Origin: CAZSMC01 sp964607755
GTDB taxonomy: Bacteria; Zhuqueibacterota; Zhuqueibacteria; Residuimicrobiales; Krinioviventaceae
Assembly: GCA_964607755.1 (NCBI GenBank)
Contig: CAZSMC010000027.1
Location: 1 to 57,784, forward strand
DNA: 57,784 bases
Direction of reading: 5' to 3'
Of this stretch, positions 1 through 8,058 are shown one piece after another (position 1 is the stretch's first letter; every line of letters begins with the position of its first letter). Made by a program: the position numbers and the translations under genes. The notes beneath the pieces were generated by a model, which was given only the letters and a program-made list of their open reading frames with translations, made no database searches and had not been told where the DNA came from.

Positions 1-1323
1 ATAACATTAGTAATGTACTGTTCATCCACTTAAAAAACAATGTATACATATAGGAAAAGATGGCTATATCTATAAATTTCAATGTTCCTAAATATAGGAA
101 ACCAATTTTCATATATATAGCTATTTTTCTTTCAGGGGCTCTTGTTTTATTTTTCCTATATTTATCCATATTATCTCAAAATACAATGCCCACTTGACGA
201 GTTTTAAAGTTCGATGAAACGGCATCATAATAATGATTTCCAATACTATTAAAAAAGGCACAATAAATCTATCAAGCCAATAGCTCTATTGTGCCTTTTA
301 AATTTTATTCATATAACCTCTTTTAGGCTTTATTCCCTCATTCTCTTTTGTACCTTATAAAATAATGTTTTAAAAATCAAGTACTTTTTAATTTCCCGCG
401 AAATACCTCAGTTACAATTCCAGCAATGGATCACAAAACTGGCAAATAACACATTATAATTTCCAAATTTAACAATGATACAACCTTGATGCAGAAAAGA
501 TTTTTGACCCACTGTTTAGTTTAAATAGAGCATATCAACCGATAACTGAGCTTATATTTTCCCGTAAATTATTCAATAGATCAATAGTGAATTAAGCTGC
601 TCCCCGACGAAAGCCGGTCACAATAACAGAAGGATTCGTAACAGCATTAGTAATTCACTTTCTGCACTGCTGCCATATACTCGTGAGATTTCTTCTTTGA
701 GAGAAACAACGGCTCAACAGACTTTTAATTTACTGACCACTGATTACAGAATAGCTCAGCAAAGAGTTCAGCCCAATCAATGTTCTCGAGGTCATGAATC
801 TTTACGAAAGAGATGTTATGTTTTTCAATGTCACAAGCGTCTTATCATCAGGATATGGGGCCTGTAAATGGTGCGGAAATAGAGATCATTGAAACCATCC
901 GCATCTTTTAATAAAGGAAAAGTGCTCAATGCGCTCGCTTTGTTTTGATGCGTGGATGTTAAGATGAGAGAAAATCTAAACCATTCGGCCAGGTTGTGAC
1001 AAAATATTGTTGAATTACTGTGCTATTCTGTTTATATTAAAATTTAATAATGAGACGTTTTGGCTTTTTTGATATAAAGGAAAAGCGGGAATGGCTGTAA
1101 GAAAAACGGCACAATGGCGTGGCATCAAGTTTTTTTGCTCAATTCCGCACCATGAAGATGATATGTATGTATTTTGCGAAATACGCGAAAAGCCGCTAAA
1201 AAAAGCAATTTCATGCGGCAAATGGACAATATGAATGGGCTCCTGAATGTGTCACCTATTTGTCACTCGGTTTTCTGATGTCTAAAAAAATGCAGGTCTT
1301 AAGTAGTTATATCACAACTCATT
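1..1323. other. gene-free AT-rich region
   Basis: I see no convincing gene here. Open frames are short, lack good ribosome sites and do not resemble known families. The only clear structure is the hairpin at 253-299. A minus-strand stretch around 840-990 stays open for about 50 codons and could be a decayed gene, but I could not place it in a family. Confidence 0.6.
253..306. terminator. bidirectional hairpin terminator
   Basis: A 12-bp stem pairs AAAAGGCACAAT (253-264) with ATTGTGCCTTTT (288-299), and T/A-rich sequence lies on both sides. It is shaped like a rho-independent terminator usable in either direction. No adjacent gene is visible, so it may end a gene lying outside the window. Confidence 0.6.
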
Positions 1324-1398
1324 ACCCCTGTAGCTCAGTTAGGACAGAGCAGCGGTTTCCTAAACCGCGGGTCGCGCGTTCGAGTCGCGCCAGGGGTA
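1324..1398 (+). tRNA. tRNA-Arg (anticodon CCT)
   Basis: A full cloverleaf can be folded. The acceptor stem ACCCCTG/CAGGGGT has 7 perfect pairs (1324-1330 with 1391-1397) and A1398 is the discriminator base. The D-stem is GCTC/GAGC, the anticodon stem GCGGT/ACCGC, and the T-stem GCGCG/CGCGC closes the loop TTCGAGT. The anticodon loop TTCCTAA (1357-1363) puts CCT at 1359-1361, which reads AGG as arginine. The CCA end is not encoded: the genomic bases after the discriminator are CG. The tRNA stands alone, and I found no attachment-site duplication or integrase beside it. Confidence 0.95.
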
Positions 1399-1719
1399 CG
1401 ATGAATATTTGTTCTCAATGTGTCAAACTGGCTGATGCTATCATATCTAACGCCTCCGGGTAAAAAATGTAACCATTTTTCCAATTTCAACATTTGTCGT
1501 TATAAGCAAACCTGGAAAACTCGCCTGTTGGAAAATTTCATTCACTATAAGAGCAAATGTCTATAAAAAATAATTCTATAGGATACCAGTCAGAGGTAAA
1601 ACTGGAATTGGTTTTGTCATGAATGTAATTATTAGTGATATTTTCATTTTGTTTTTCTGCACCTGAAATAAGTTTTTTTGACATTTCCATGCAACATCAC
1701 AACACTGAAAGGAACACGC
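1399..1719. other. intergenic region before the first surface gene
   Basis: This 321-nt spacer holds no supported gene. Its end carries the ribosome site AAAGGAA just before the ATG at 1720. No promoter or terminator is clear enough to call. Confidence 0.5.
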
Positions 1720-2996
1720 ATGCACCGCACACTTCAATTTCATTTGATAGCACTTTTTATTTTGATACTTTTTTTCATTCCAAGTCACGCTTCGCCGTGG
1801 TCGCAACTGGTTCAGGATGACACGGTCAAGGCAATTGAAAGTACAACACCACCGGACATTGACGGCAGCGAGCAGGATGCGTGCTGGNNNNNNNNNNNNN
1901 NNNNNNNNNNNNNNNNNNNNNNNNNNNNNNNNNNNNNNNNNNNNNNNNNNNNNNNNNNNNNNNNNNNNNNNNNNNNNNNNNNNNNNNAATTGAAAGTACA
2001 ACACCACCGGACATTGACGGCAGCGAGCAGGATGCGTGCTGGGATAATGCTGCCTGGCAGAGCATCGATCAAGTCTGGATTCCGTATGGCGCTCATATGG
2101 ATTCAACTGATTTTTATGGCGAATATAAAGTGTGCTGGTCCTCGGAAACCAGCCGCATCTATTTTCTGGTCAAGGTGACCGATGATGTGCTGGTCAAAGG
2201 TTACACCTTCCCGGACGGCGGCTGGCATCAATGGGATGTGGTGGAAATCTTTTTTGACGAGGACAAGTCCGGCGGCGACCACACGCACAATAACAATGCG
2301 TTTGCCTATCACATCACCGCCGGCAATGCATCCGTGCCTTACCACGCCATTGATTTGCAGCATGGCTGGGATGCGCACAATTTCGCCGATCACATGGACG
2401 TTTCGATTCGCAGAAAAAACGGCTACATCTTCTGGGAAATTGGCATGCTGGTTTATGACGAGACCTTTGAAGAAGGCCAGGATAACACACCATTGGAATT
2501 GACAACTGGCAAAGTCAGTGGATTGTCCATTGCCTATTGCGACAATGACGATCCTGGCGAGCAGCCAAAGACACGTGATAATTTCATCGGCTCGGTTCAC
2601 GTACCGGAAGCCAATTACAACGATCACTGGAAAAATGCTGATTTTTTCGGCACGGTCAAACTCGTGTCGCCGGGTTCTGCCGATATTGCGAGCACTGATA
2701 TTCAACGTCCGCTTGTTCCTGTGCTGCATCAAAATGTTCCCAATCCTTTTAATCCGAGCACAGCGATAACCTACGAGCTCCCGTCGCATACCCGGGTCAC
2801 GCTTTCAGTTTTGAATAGCTTGAGCCAAAAAGTAACCACTCTTGTCGATGCTGCGCAATCGCCAGGATTGCATCAGGTACACTGGAACGGTATTGATAAT
2901 AATGGAAAATCTGTGGCAAACGGTGTTTATTTTATTCAGCTCATCACCAAAAAGCCGGAGGTGATTCAGACGAAACAAATGCTGCTGGTGCGATGA
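1720..2996 (+). CDS. secreted CBM9-like protein with T9SS sorting domain (split by assembly gap)
   Basis: The start at 1720 follows AAAGGAA and opens a signal peptide of about 25 residues ending in SHA. The frame enters a 100-N gap at 1888. The 55 nt before the gap are repeated exactly after it, and collapsing the overlap keeps the frame, giving a 373-residue protein. The body (about residues 40-245) begins PPDIDGSEQDACWDNAAWQ and resembles family 9 carbohydrate-binding/DOMON-like domains found on secreted glycan-active proteins. The last 100 residues carry the T9SS type A sorting signature NVPNPFNPSTAITYEL with the typical WNGIDNNGKSVANGVYF end. The predicted place is the outer cell surface. 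No catalytic domain is visible, so a binding role is inferred. The encoded sequence is certain only outside the gap. Confidence 0.85.
1888..1987. other. assembly gap (100 N) flanked by a 55-nt exact duplication
   Basis: One hundred N lie between two identical 55-nt copies (1833-1887 and 1988-2042). Collapsing the copies and removing the N restores one open frame. This fits two contig ends sharing a k-mer-length overlap that the scaffolder did not merge. The duplication should not be read as biological. Confidence 0.9.
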
Positions 2997-3504
2997 GACG
3001 ATCGTGCAGGATTAATAAATTCTACAAAAAGTTGACTGGATAACAGGATTTTTTGGATTTACAGGATGCGGACGTTTATCGTTTTTCCGGCAATTGAAAA
3101 TCCTCTTTAACCGCAGTGCACGCCGATTTCAGCCGAGAGAAATTTGATATTTTGAAATTTAGATTTATTAAATATTGAGCATGAAAAGGGGATGTTAGCA
3201 CGTTGCGTGCTCGGCGGACTCCCCGATCTCGTCGGTTTTACGCATGGTGCGAGAGGATCGACATTTTCAAAATATTCATGAACAAGGAATGAGGCTATGC
3301 GACATTTTAGATTCGTGCTGGTTGGATTTAATTTTATACTTGTTTTTATCGGACTCTTGCTCCGGTCTTCAAAAACACATTTCAATTTTAAGAAACGAGA
3401 AATGGCCTCTTAAATTTTTGACAAAATACTTGTAAAATAGTTCATATTTACTATATTTTGAGTGCGGAGTTAATCTTATAATATCACAATATGGAGATCG
3501 CATT
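2997..3504. other. intergenic region with decayed dispersed repeats
   Basis: No gene is supported. Around 3041-3066 is a degenerate copy of a TTTACAGGAT-type repeat, related in style to the units at 12.4-12.8 kb. At 3109-3141 lies a piece of the AACCGCAGNGNNCGCCGA type seen again near 16.85 and 53.75 kb. The promoter of the next gene must lie here, but I cannot place it. Confidence 0.45.
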
Positions 3505-4650
3505 ATGAGATCTTGTTATTTCAGTTGCCGTATGGTTGCACTTTTCTTACTCGTGCTTTTCGTATCATCATCTGTGGCCACAATGAGCATCGAAATTATC
3601 GAACCAGAGGACGGGGCCTATTTTGCGGCATGTTCCGAGATTACCATAAAAGCCAAAGTTGAGGTCACGGACGAAACGATCCGCGACGTGCGTTTTTATT
3701 ACAATGGCAATGTGTTGGGACGCGCGAGGTCAGAACCGTGGGAAACAACGGAAGAAGGACTCGTTTCGGGCAACTATGAACTCACTGCCAAAGTTCTGGA
3801 TTCAGAACGAAATGAAGCTGTATCCGATCCCGTGCACATCAAAGTCGGGCCGGTGAGCAGCGGTGAAAGACTGTTCAACGGCGGATTTGATTGTGGTGAT
3901 ATGTCAAACTGGACAATTTTGACTCATGAAGGGGCGCAAGCCACATTTGAGGTTTTTGATGACTTTTATTTTGATGACCCGCATTACCTCTATGTTAATA
4001 TTGAAAACGGAAGCGATCAAACCTGGCATATCCAGCTCAATCAAACTGTGCCCACTGATTCTGGTCATACCTATGAAATCTATTTTCTGGCAGATGCTGT
4101 ATCGGACAAAACAATTAATTATGGCATGCAGGAAAACCAGGACCCCTGGGAGAGCCAATTATGGGAGGCTATGACTATCGAGGGATTGGATTTTTATGGT
4201 CCATACGAATTTTTTGCAACCAAAACAGATCCTACCAACCAGTTCAGGATTAACGTAGGTGGTAACGACATTGACTGTTTTTTCGACAGTTTCAGCATTA
4301 TCGACCGGTCTATGAGCTCTGTTGAGGCAAAAAATATTTCAGGTGATGGTCAGATTGTGAAAATCTTCAAGCTGAATCAAGCTTATCCGAATCCGTTCAA
4401 TATGCAAACCACCATTCAATACGAATTGTCAGCGCCTTCGTCTGTCAAGCTCTCGGTTTTTAATATGCAGGGCCAAAAAGTAAAAACCCTTCTAAACGGC
4501 CAGGTTCCGGAAGGGGTTCACCGGGTATCCTGGAATGGCACAGACGACAACCAGCGTGTCGTGCCAAGCGGAGTCTATTTTTACCGGTTGACATCGCCAG
4601 AGATGAGAAATGAAATCAACTTGTCACGTAAATTGCTATTGATTAAATAA
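3505..4650 (+). CDS. secreted Ig-like/CBM4_9-like protein with T9SS sorting domain
   Basis: The protein has 381 residues, with the start at 3505 behind GGAG. Residues 1-26 form a signal peptide. Residues about 27-113 look like a bacterial Ig-like domain (IEIIEPEDGAYF, then VRFYYNGNVLG). Residues about 118-270 form a CBM4_9-like jelly roll, starting LFNGGFDCGDMSNW and ending with the DCFFDSFSI strand. The last 90 residues are a T9SS type A sorting domain (AYPNPFNMQTTIQYEL, then GVYFYRLTS). The central module resembles those in the two sulfotransferase-like proteins at 5.4-10.6 kb (NGxF, NW, WHxQL), so these genes share binding modules. It is probably a surface glycan-binding protein. No enzyme domain is present. 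Confidence 0.85.
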   Translation: MRSCYFSCRMVALFLLVLFVSSSVATMSIEIIEPEDGAYFAACSEITIKAKVEVTDETIRDVRFYYNGNVLGRARSEPWETTEEGLVSGNYELTAKVLDSERNEAVSDPVHIKVGPVSSGERLFNGGFDCGDMSNWTILTHEGAQATFEVFDDFYFDDPHYLYVNIENGSDQTWHIQLNQTVPTDSGHTYEIYFLADAVSDKTINYGMQENQDPWESQLWEAMTIEGLDFYGPYEFFATKTDPTNQFRINVGGNDIDCFFDSFSIIDRSMSSVEAKNISGDGQIVKIFKLNQAYPNPFNMQTTIQYELSAPSSVKLSVFNMQGQKVKTLLNGQVPEGVHRVSWNGTDDNQRVVPSGVYFYRLTSPEMRNEINLSRKLLLIK

Positions 4651-4760
4651 AAATCCGTCAATAGAAGAAAAGGAAATAATAATGAGCAAATCATTGTTTA
4701 ATTTTTTCAATTTTTAATGGATAATTCGCTGCTCATTTCAACCAAAATAAGGAGATTCTG

Positions 4761-5327
4761 ATGAAAAAATTAATCTTGTTGTTGACGATTGTGTTTTTAG
4801 CCTCGGGTTCACTCGTAGCGCAAAGTGATATTGGACTTTATGGTGTCGGCGGACGCGTGGGCTATGTCATGCCCGAAGATCCGATTGAAAATACGTTGGG
4901 CTTTGGCGCCAATGCCGATCTAGGCACTATTATCCCGGATCTGCATTTGAGCGCTTTTTTAGATTACTGGCGCAAATCATACGATTATAATTTTGGTTTT
5001 GGGAGCGATGCTGAAGCTTCTTTCTCGCTATTGGGAATTGGCGCTATGGTGAAATACCACTTTGATATTCAGAATGCAATTACACCTTATGCCGGTGGCG
5101 GTCTGGGCTTGAGTATCGGCACATCAAAAGTAGAGTTTTCAACCCCGTATACGGGAAAAACCAGCGAGTCTGACAGCGACACTGAACTTGGCATCCATCT
5201 GGCAGGCGGTGCGATGATGCCGGTTTCAGAGACCATGGACGGGTTTGCCGAACTTCGCTATACCATCGGCGATGATGTTGATTACTTTGGAATCTGGGTT
5301 GGCGTGAATTACAAATTAGCCAGATAA
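4761..5327 (+). CDS. small outer-membrane beta-barrel protein
   Basis: The protein has 188 residues, with a signal peptide ending near SLVAQ and a strong ribosome site (AAGGAG) before the start. The mature part alternates aromatic, glycine-rich strands (VGGRVGYVMP, YAGGGLGLSIG, FAELRYTIGD) and ends WVGVNYKLAR, as in OmpA/porin-like eight-strand barrels (OMP_b-brl type). It lies 110 nt after the preceding T9SS protein and is followed by a clear terminator. Its role, structural or adhesive, is not evident. The family-level call is solid and a specific name is not possible. Confidence 0.8.
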   Translation: MKKLILLLTIVFLASGSLVAQSDIGLYGVGGRVGYVMPEDPIENTLGFGANADLGTIIPDLHLSAFLDYWRKSYDYNFGFGSDAEASFSLLGIGAMVKYHFDIQNAITPYAGGGLGLSIGTSKVEFSTPYTGKTSESDSDTELGIHLAGGAMMPVSETMDGFAELRYTIGDDVDYFGIWVGVNYKLAR

Positions 5328-5341
5328 TAAATTAAATTGAG

Positions 5342-5397
5342 GGGTCGTTAAATATCGAAAATGTAAATTTTTAATCTTCTTTTTAACGACCCTTTTT
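5342..5397. terminator. terminator between convergent genes
   Basis: An 11-bp perfect stem, GGGTCGTTAAA (5342-5352) with TTTAACGACCC (5382-5392), is followed by TTTTT. It ends the plus-strand barrel gene. The A-rich 5' side lets it also serve the minus-strand gene that stops at 5401. Confidence 0.85.
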
Positions 5398-5400
5398 GCT

Positions 5401-7995
5401 TTAATGCAACAATGTTATTTTTCGATGGCAGCTCTGCGTTGATGTTTTAACTTTTACCCAATAAACACCACTCGCTTGCGTCTTTCCGTTGTTATCCAAT
5501 CCGTTCCACAATAAGGTGTGTTTCCCTGCAGGCAGCGCTTTGTCCGCTAATGTCTGTACCAGCCGTCCGCGAATGTCATAAACATCCACTTTTGTGTGAC
5601 CGCTTTCTGGCAGAGAAAATGTAATTCGGGTTGTGTTATTAAAGGGATTCGGATAATTTTCCAGCATAAATTCTGCCCCCGGGGTGTTTTCGAGCTCTTT
5701 TACAGAGGTCAGGAAAGTAAAGTCAAGCCAGTTGACATTAAATCCGCCTTTTTGAGCGTAAAGACGAATCAAATATTTGCCTTTTTCCAGAACCACATTC
5801 GTGCTCACTGTTGTCCACGTCTGCCAGCCGCCGGTCACGGGAAGTTCGACGGTGCTCAGAACTTTGCCCGATTTTTGAATTTGGATTTCTCCCTGATTCG
5901 AACTGGCAGCGACGCGGAGATCAAGTTTGTAGGTTCCTTTTTTTGATACCTGGATCATGTAATCCATCCAGTCGCCATCGTCGATCCAGCCCACGTTGAG
6001 TCCGCCGCCGTTGTCATCTGTAGGCTCGGTTTGGATGCCGCTCATCATAGTATAATCTTCGGCTTCGAAGCGACCGGGAACTGAATGAAACGGGCTTATT
6101 TCCTTGACAGAAATGTTATCGAAATAACAATCTACATTCGAGTTGCCGCAGTTCATCACAACTCTGGCTTGATAATCTGTGGGATCGGTCATTTGAAATT
6201 CAAAGTTATAGTGCTCCTTGCGACGGGAAATTTCAATGAGATCGGTTTTGCCATAATTTGTATAATCGTCACCGTTTTCAGCCACCCGAGGTTCGATCAC
6301 GCGATTGGATTCTGCCCGGGCATCGAACTCAAAAGCATACTTTCTTCCCTGTATAAGTGGAAATTCTTCCTGCGCAAGCTGTACATGCCAATAAGCACTA
6401 CCACCGTTGTCGATATCCAGAAAATATTCGCCATCATTTATATAACCGTTTGCCTTGGCGCCTTCATGTTCAAGCAACTCCCAATTGTCATGGCCTCCGG
6501 AAAAGTCACCGTTATCCAGGAGATTTTTGCCCGGCTCTAGCAATTTGACATAAACATCCACGGTTTCGGAAAAATCGCTTTTCTGTCCATCTTTACCCAC
6601 CGCTCGGACTTTGAAATAATAACGGTTTTCGTTGTCCAAATCTGCCAATTTGGTGTACGTGTTGGATGTGGTATCCATTGCAACCAAATCGTTTGGATTT
6701 TTGCCGCCATAAACAACATAATGATCGACATTCTCATCGCCAAATTTATTAAAAATAAGCACAATGCCATCGTATCGGTTTTCTATCAGTACGTAGGGCT
6801 TGAGCATCATGCCCTCCCAGTCGTAGCGCCGGGACCGGTAACTGGAAACGCCCTGAACCTCCATCTCAAAAACAAGGTTATTGTCCGCATCCACTTCGCA
6901 CGCGCGCAGTGGCGGCCACGCCGACCAATCGATATAGGTGTTGCCGTTTGGTAATCGCTGCACACTGCCCATCATGCTGGCAAAATTGACCTTGTCATAC
7001 CGGTACTGCCACACACGTTCGGCTGTTTTTTTCTCCGGATCGAGCTTGAATTCAACGGCACGGGTATATCTCGGAGAATGCGAATTGCCATTGTCATAGA
7101 TCGTATAGTGATCAGGTTTTCCGGGCACCGGCATTATGTGGTGCTGTGCCGAAATGCCGCGGTCTTCATTGATAATTTCGAACTCGTTATGTTTGCCGCC
7201 AAACCGCCAGATGAATTCACCTGTTTTGCTGTTTATTTTGGCCACTTCGGCAAGACTCCGAAAAGACAGCACGTAATGGCCGTCGTAATCAATAGCAATC
7301 GAATTGAGGTGTACGTAATCGATGTGACCGGATTTAATGTCCACCTCAGTAGCGTCTTCAGGGTTCAAATAATCCCAGCATTCCCATTCCCAGTACAAAT
7401 TGCCGTCGCTGTCAACTTCCTGGATGTGGTTGCCGACAACCGTGGCATTTTTCTTACCGCCGGAAACGCGTTTGCTCATATCCATTTTCCGGTCTTCTTC
7501 GCATACCATTAGCGCATGACCGTTATCCAGCAAGAGCAATTCGTGGGAATCGGTGCGAAATCCCCTGGCAGCACGAAAGGTGTCAATTTCTGTAAAATGT
7601 TCATTCATTAGAACATAAAAGCCTTCATTGCTGTTGATGTATTTATAGAATGACAGCTTTCCGTTGGGCTGAACCTCGAATTCACCGGTTCCCAGATTAG
7701 CTCTGGAGTATCGCCGGTAAAAATACGGGGTGCCGTCGTTTTCGCAAATGACAATGTAATTACTGCGACTGTCGCTGTCAAAAAAAGTCGACGCGAAAAA
7801 AAGCCGACCGGGCGCTGTTTCGCCCCGGACTGTGGTGTTGATAATCGGAAAATCATTCGGAACAGCGACACCATTTATCGTCCGCACATCGGCAGCAATG
7901 GAAGCATCGGGCTCAGCCTGAATCACGTTCGGATTGCTTAATCCCGTACTCGCAAAAATAAGAAACGAAATAAATGTAATAAAATATTTTCTCAT
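5401..7995 (-). CDS. arylsulfotransferase-family secreted protein with CBM4_9, CBM6 and T9SS domains
   Basis: The protein has 864 residues and a signal peptide of about 20. Residues about 45-395 form an arylsulfotransferase (ASST)-like propeller. Conserved-looking His and Asn sites are SHELLLLDNGH (H151), YVHLNS (H229, N231), AQHHIMP (H285, H286) and IYDNGN, as expected where the family uses histidine chemistry to move sulfate from aryl donors. Residues 398-485 look like a fibronectin type III domain, 490-632 a CBM4_9-like domain and 640-762 a CBM6-like domain (FEAEDY, then DDGDWMDYMI). Residues 777-864 are a T9SS type A signal (YPNPFNNTTRI). It sits 63 nt behind the paralogue at 8059, probably in one operon. 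Sulfotransfer is inferred; the family also contains members of unknown activity. Confidence 0.8.
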   Translation of the reverse strand: MRKYFITFISFLIFASTGLSNPNVIQAEPDASIAADVRTINGVAVPNDFPIINTTVRGETAPGRLFFASTFFDSDSRSNYIVICENDGTPYFYRRYSRANLGTGEFEVQPNGKLSFYKYINSNEGFYVLMNEHFTEIDTFRAARGFRTDSHELLLLDNGHALMVCEEDRKMDMSKRVSGGKKNATVVGNHIQEVDSDGNLYWEWECWDYLNPEDATEVDIKSGHIDYVHLNSIAIDYDGHYVLSFRSLAEVAKINSKTGEFIWRFGGKHNEFEIINEDRGISAQHHIMPVPGKPDHYTIYDNGNSHSPRYTRAVEFKLDPEKKTAERVWQYRYDKVNFASMMGSVQRLPNGNTYIDWSAWPPLRACEVDADNNLVFEMEVQGVSSYRSRRYDWEGMMLKPYVLIENRYDGIVLIFNKFGDENVDHYVVYGGKNPNDLVAMDTTSNTYTKLADLDNENRYYFKVRAVGKDGQKSDFSETVDVYVKLLEPGKNLLDNGDFSGGHDNWELLEHEGAKANGYINDGEYFLDIDNGGSAYWHVQLAQEEFPLIQGRKYAFEFDARAESNRVIEPRVAENGDDYTNYGKTDLIEISRRKEHYNFEFQMTDPTDYQARVVMNCGNSNVDCYFDNISVKEISPFHSVPGRFEAEDYTMMSGIQTEPTDDNGGGLNVGWIDDGDWMDYMIQVSKKGTYKLDLRVAASSNQGEIQIQKSGKVLSTVELPVTGGWQTWTTVSTNVVLEKGKYLIRLYAQKGGFNVNWLDFTFLTSVKELENTPGAEFMLENYPNPFNNTTRITFSLPESGHTKVDVYDIRGRLVQTLADKALPAGKHTLLWNGLDNNGKTQASGVYWVKVKTSTQSCHRKITLLH

Positions 7996-8058
7996 GTGGT
8001 TATTCCTTTTCGTGTTTTACTATGAGTGTTTTTTTATTTTGAAAGACGAATGCAAAAT

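Noticed and set aside
780..990. Possible decayed minus-strand gene (starting LAEWFRF)
   Set aside because: Open for only about 50 codons with stops around it. I tried to relate it to Rpn/PD-(D/E)XK transposase-associated proteins, but the order of the similar pieces does not fit.
1324..1398. tRNA-Arg as an integration site of a mobile island
   Set aside because: I found no repeat of the tRNA 3' end within the window and no integrase gene nearby.
1576..2178. Several open frames running through the first N gap
   Set aside because: They exist only because unknown bases do not interrupt a frame; the duplicated flanks make them read the same 55 nt twice. Only the signal-peptide frame joined to the CBM9-like frame makes sense.
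3107..3435. Short open frames on both strands after the CBM9-like gene
   Set aside because: They overlap each other and repeat remnants, lack ribosome sites and resemble nothing.
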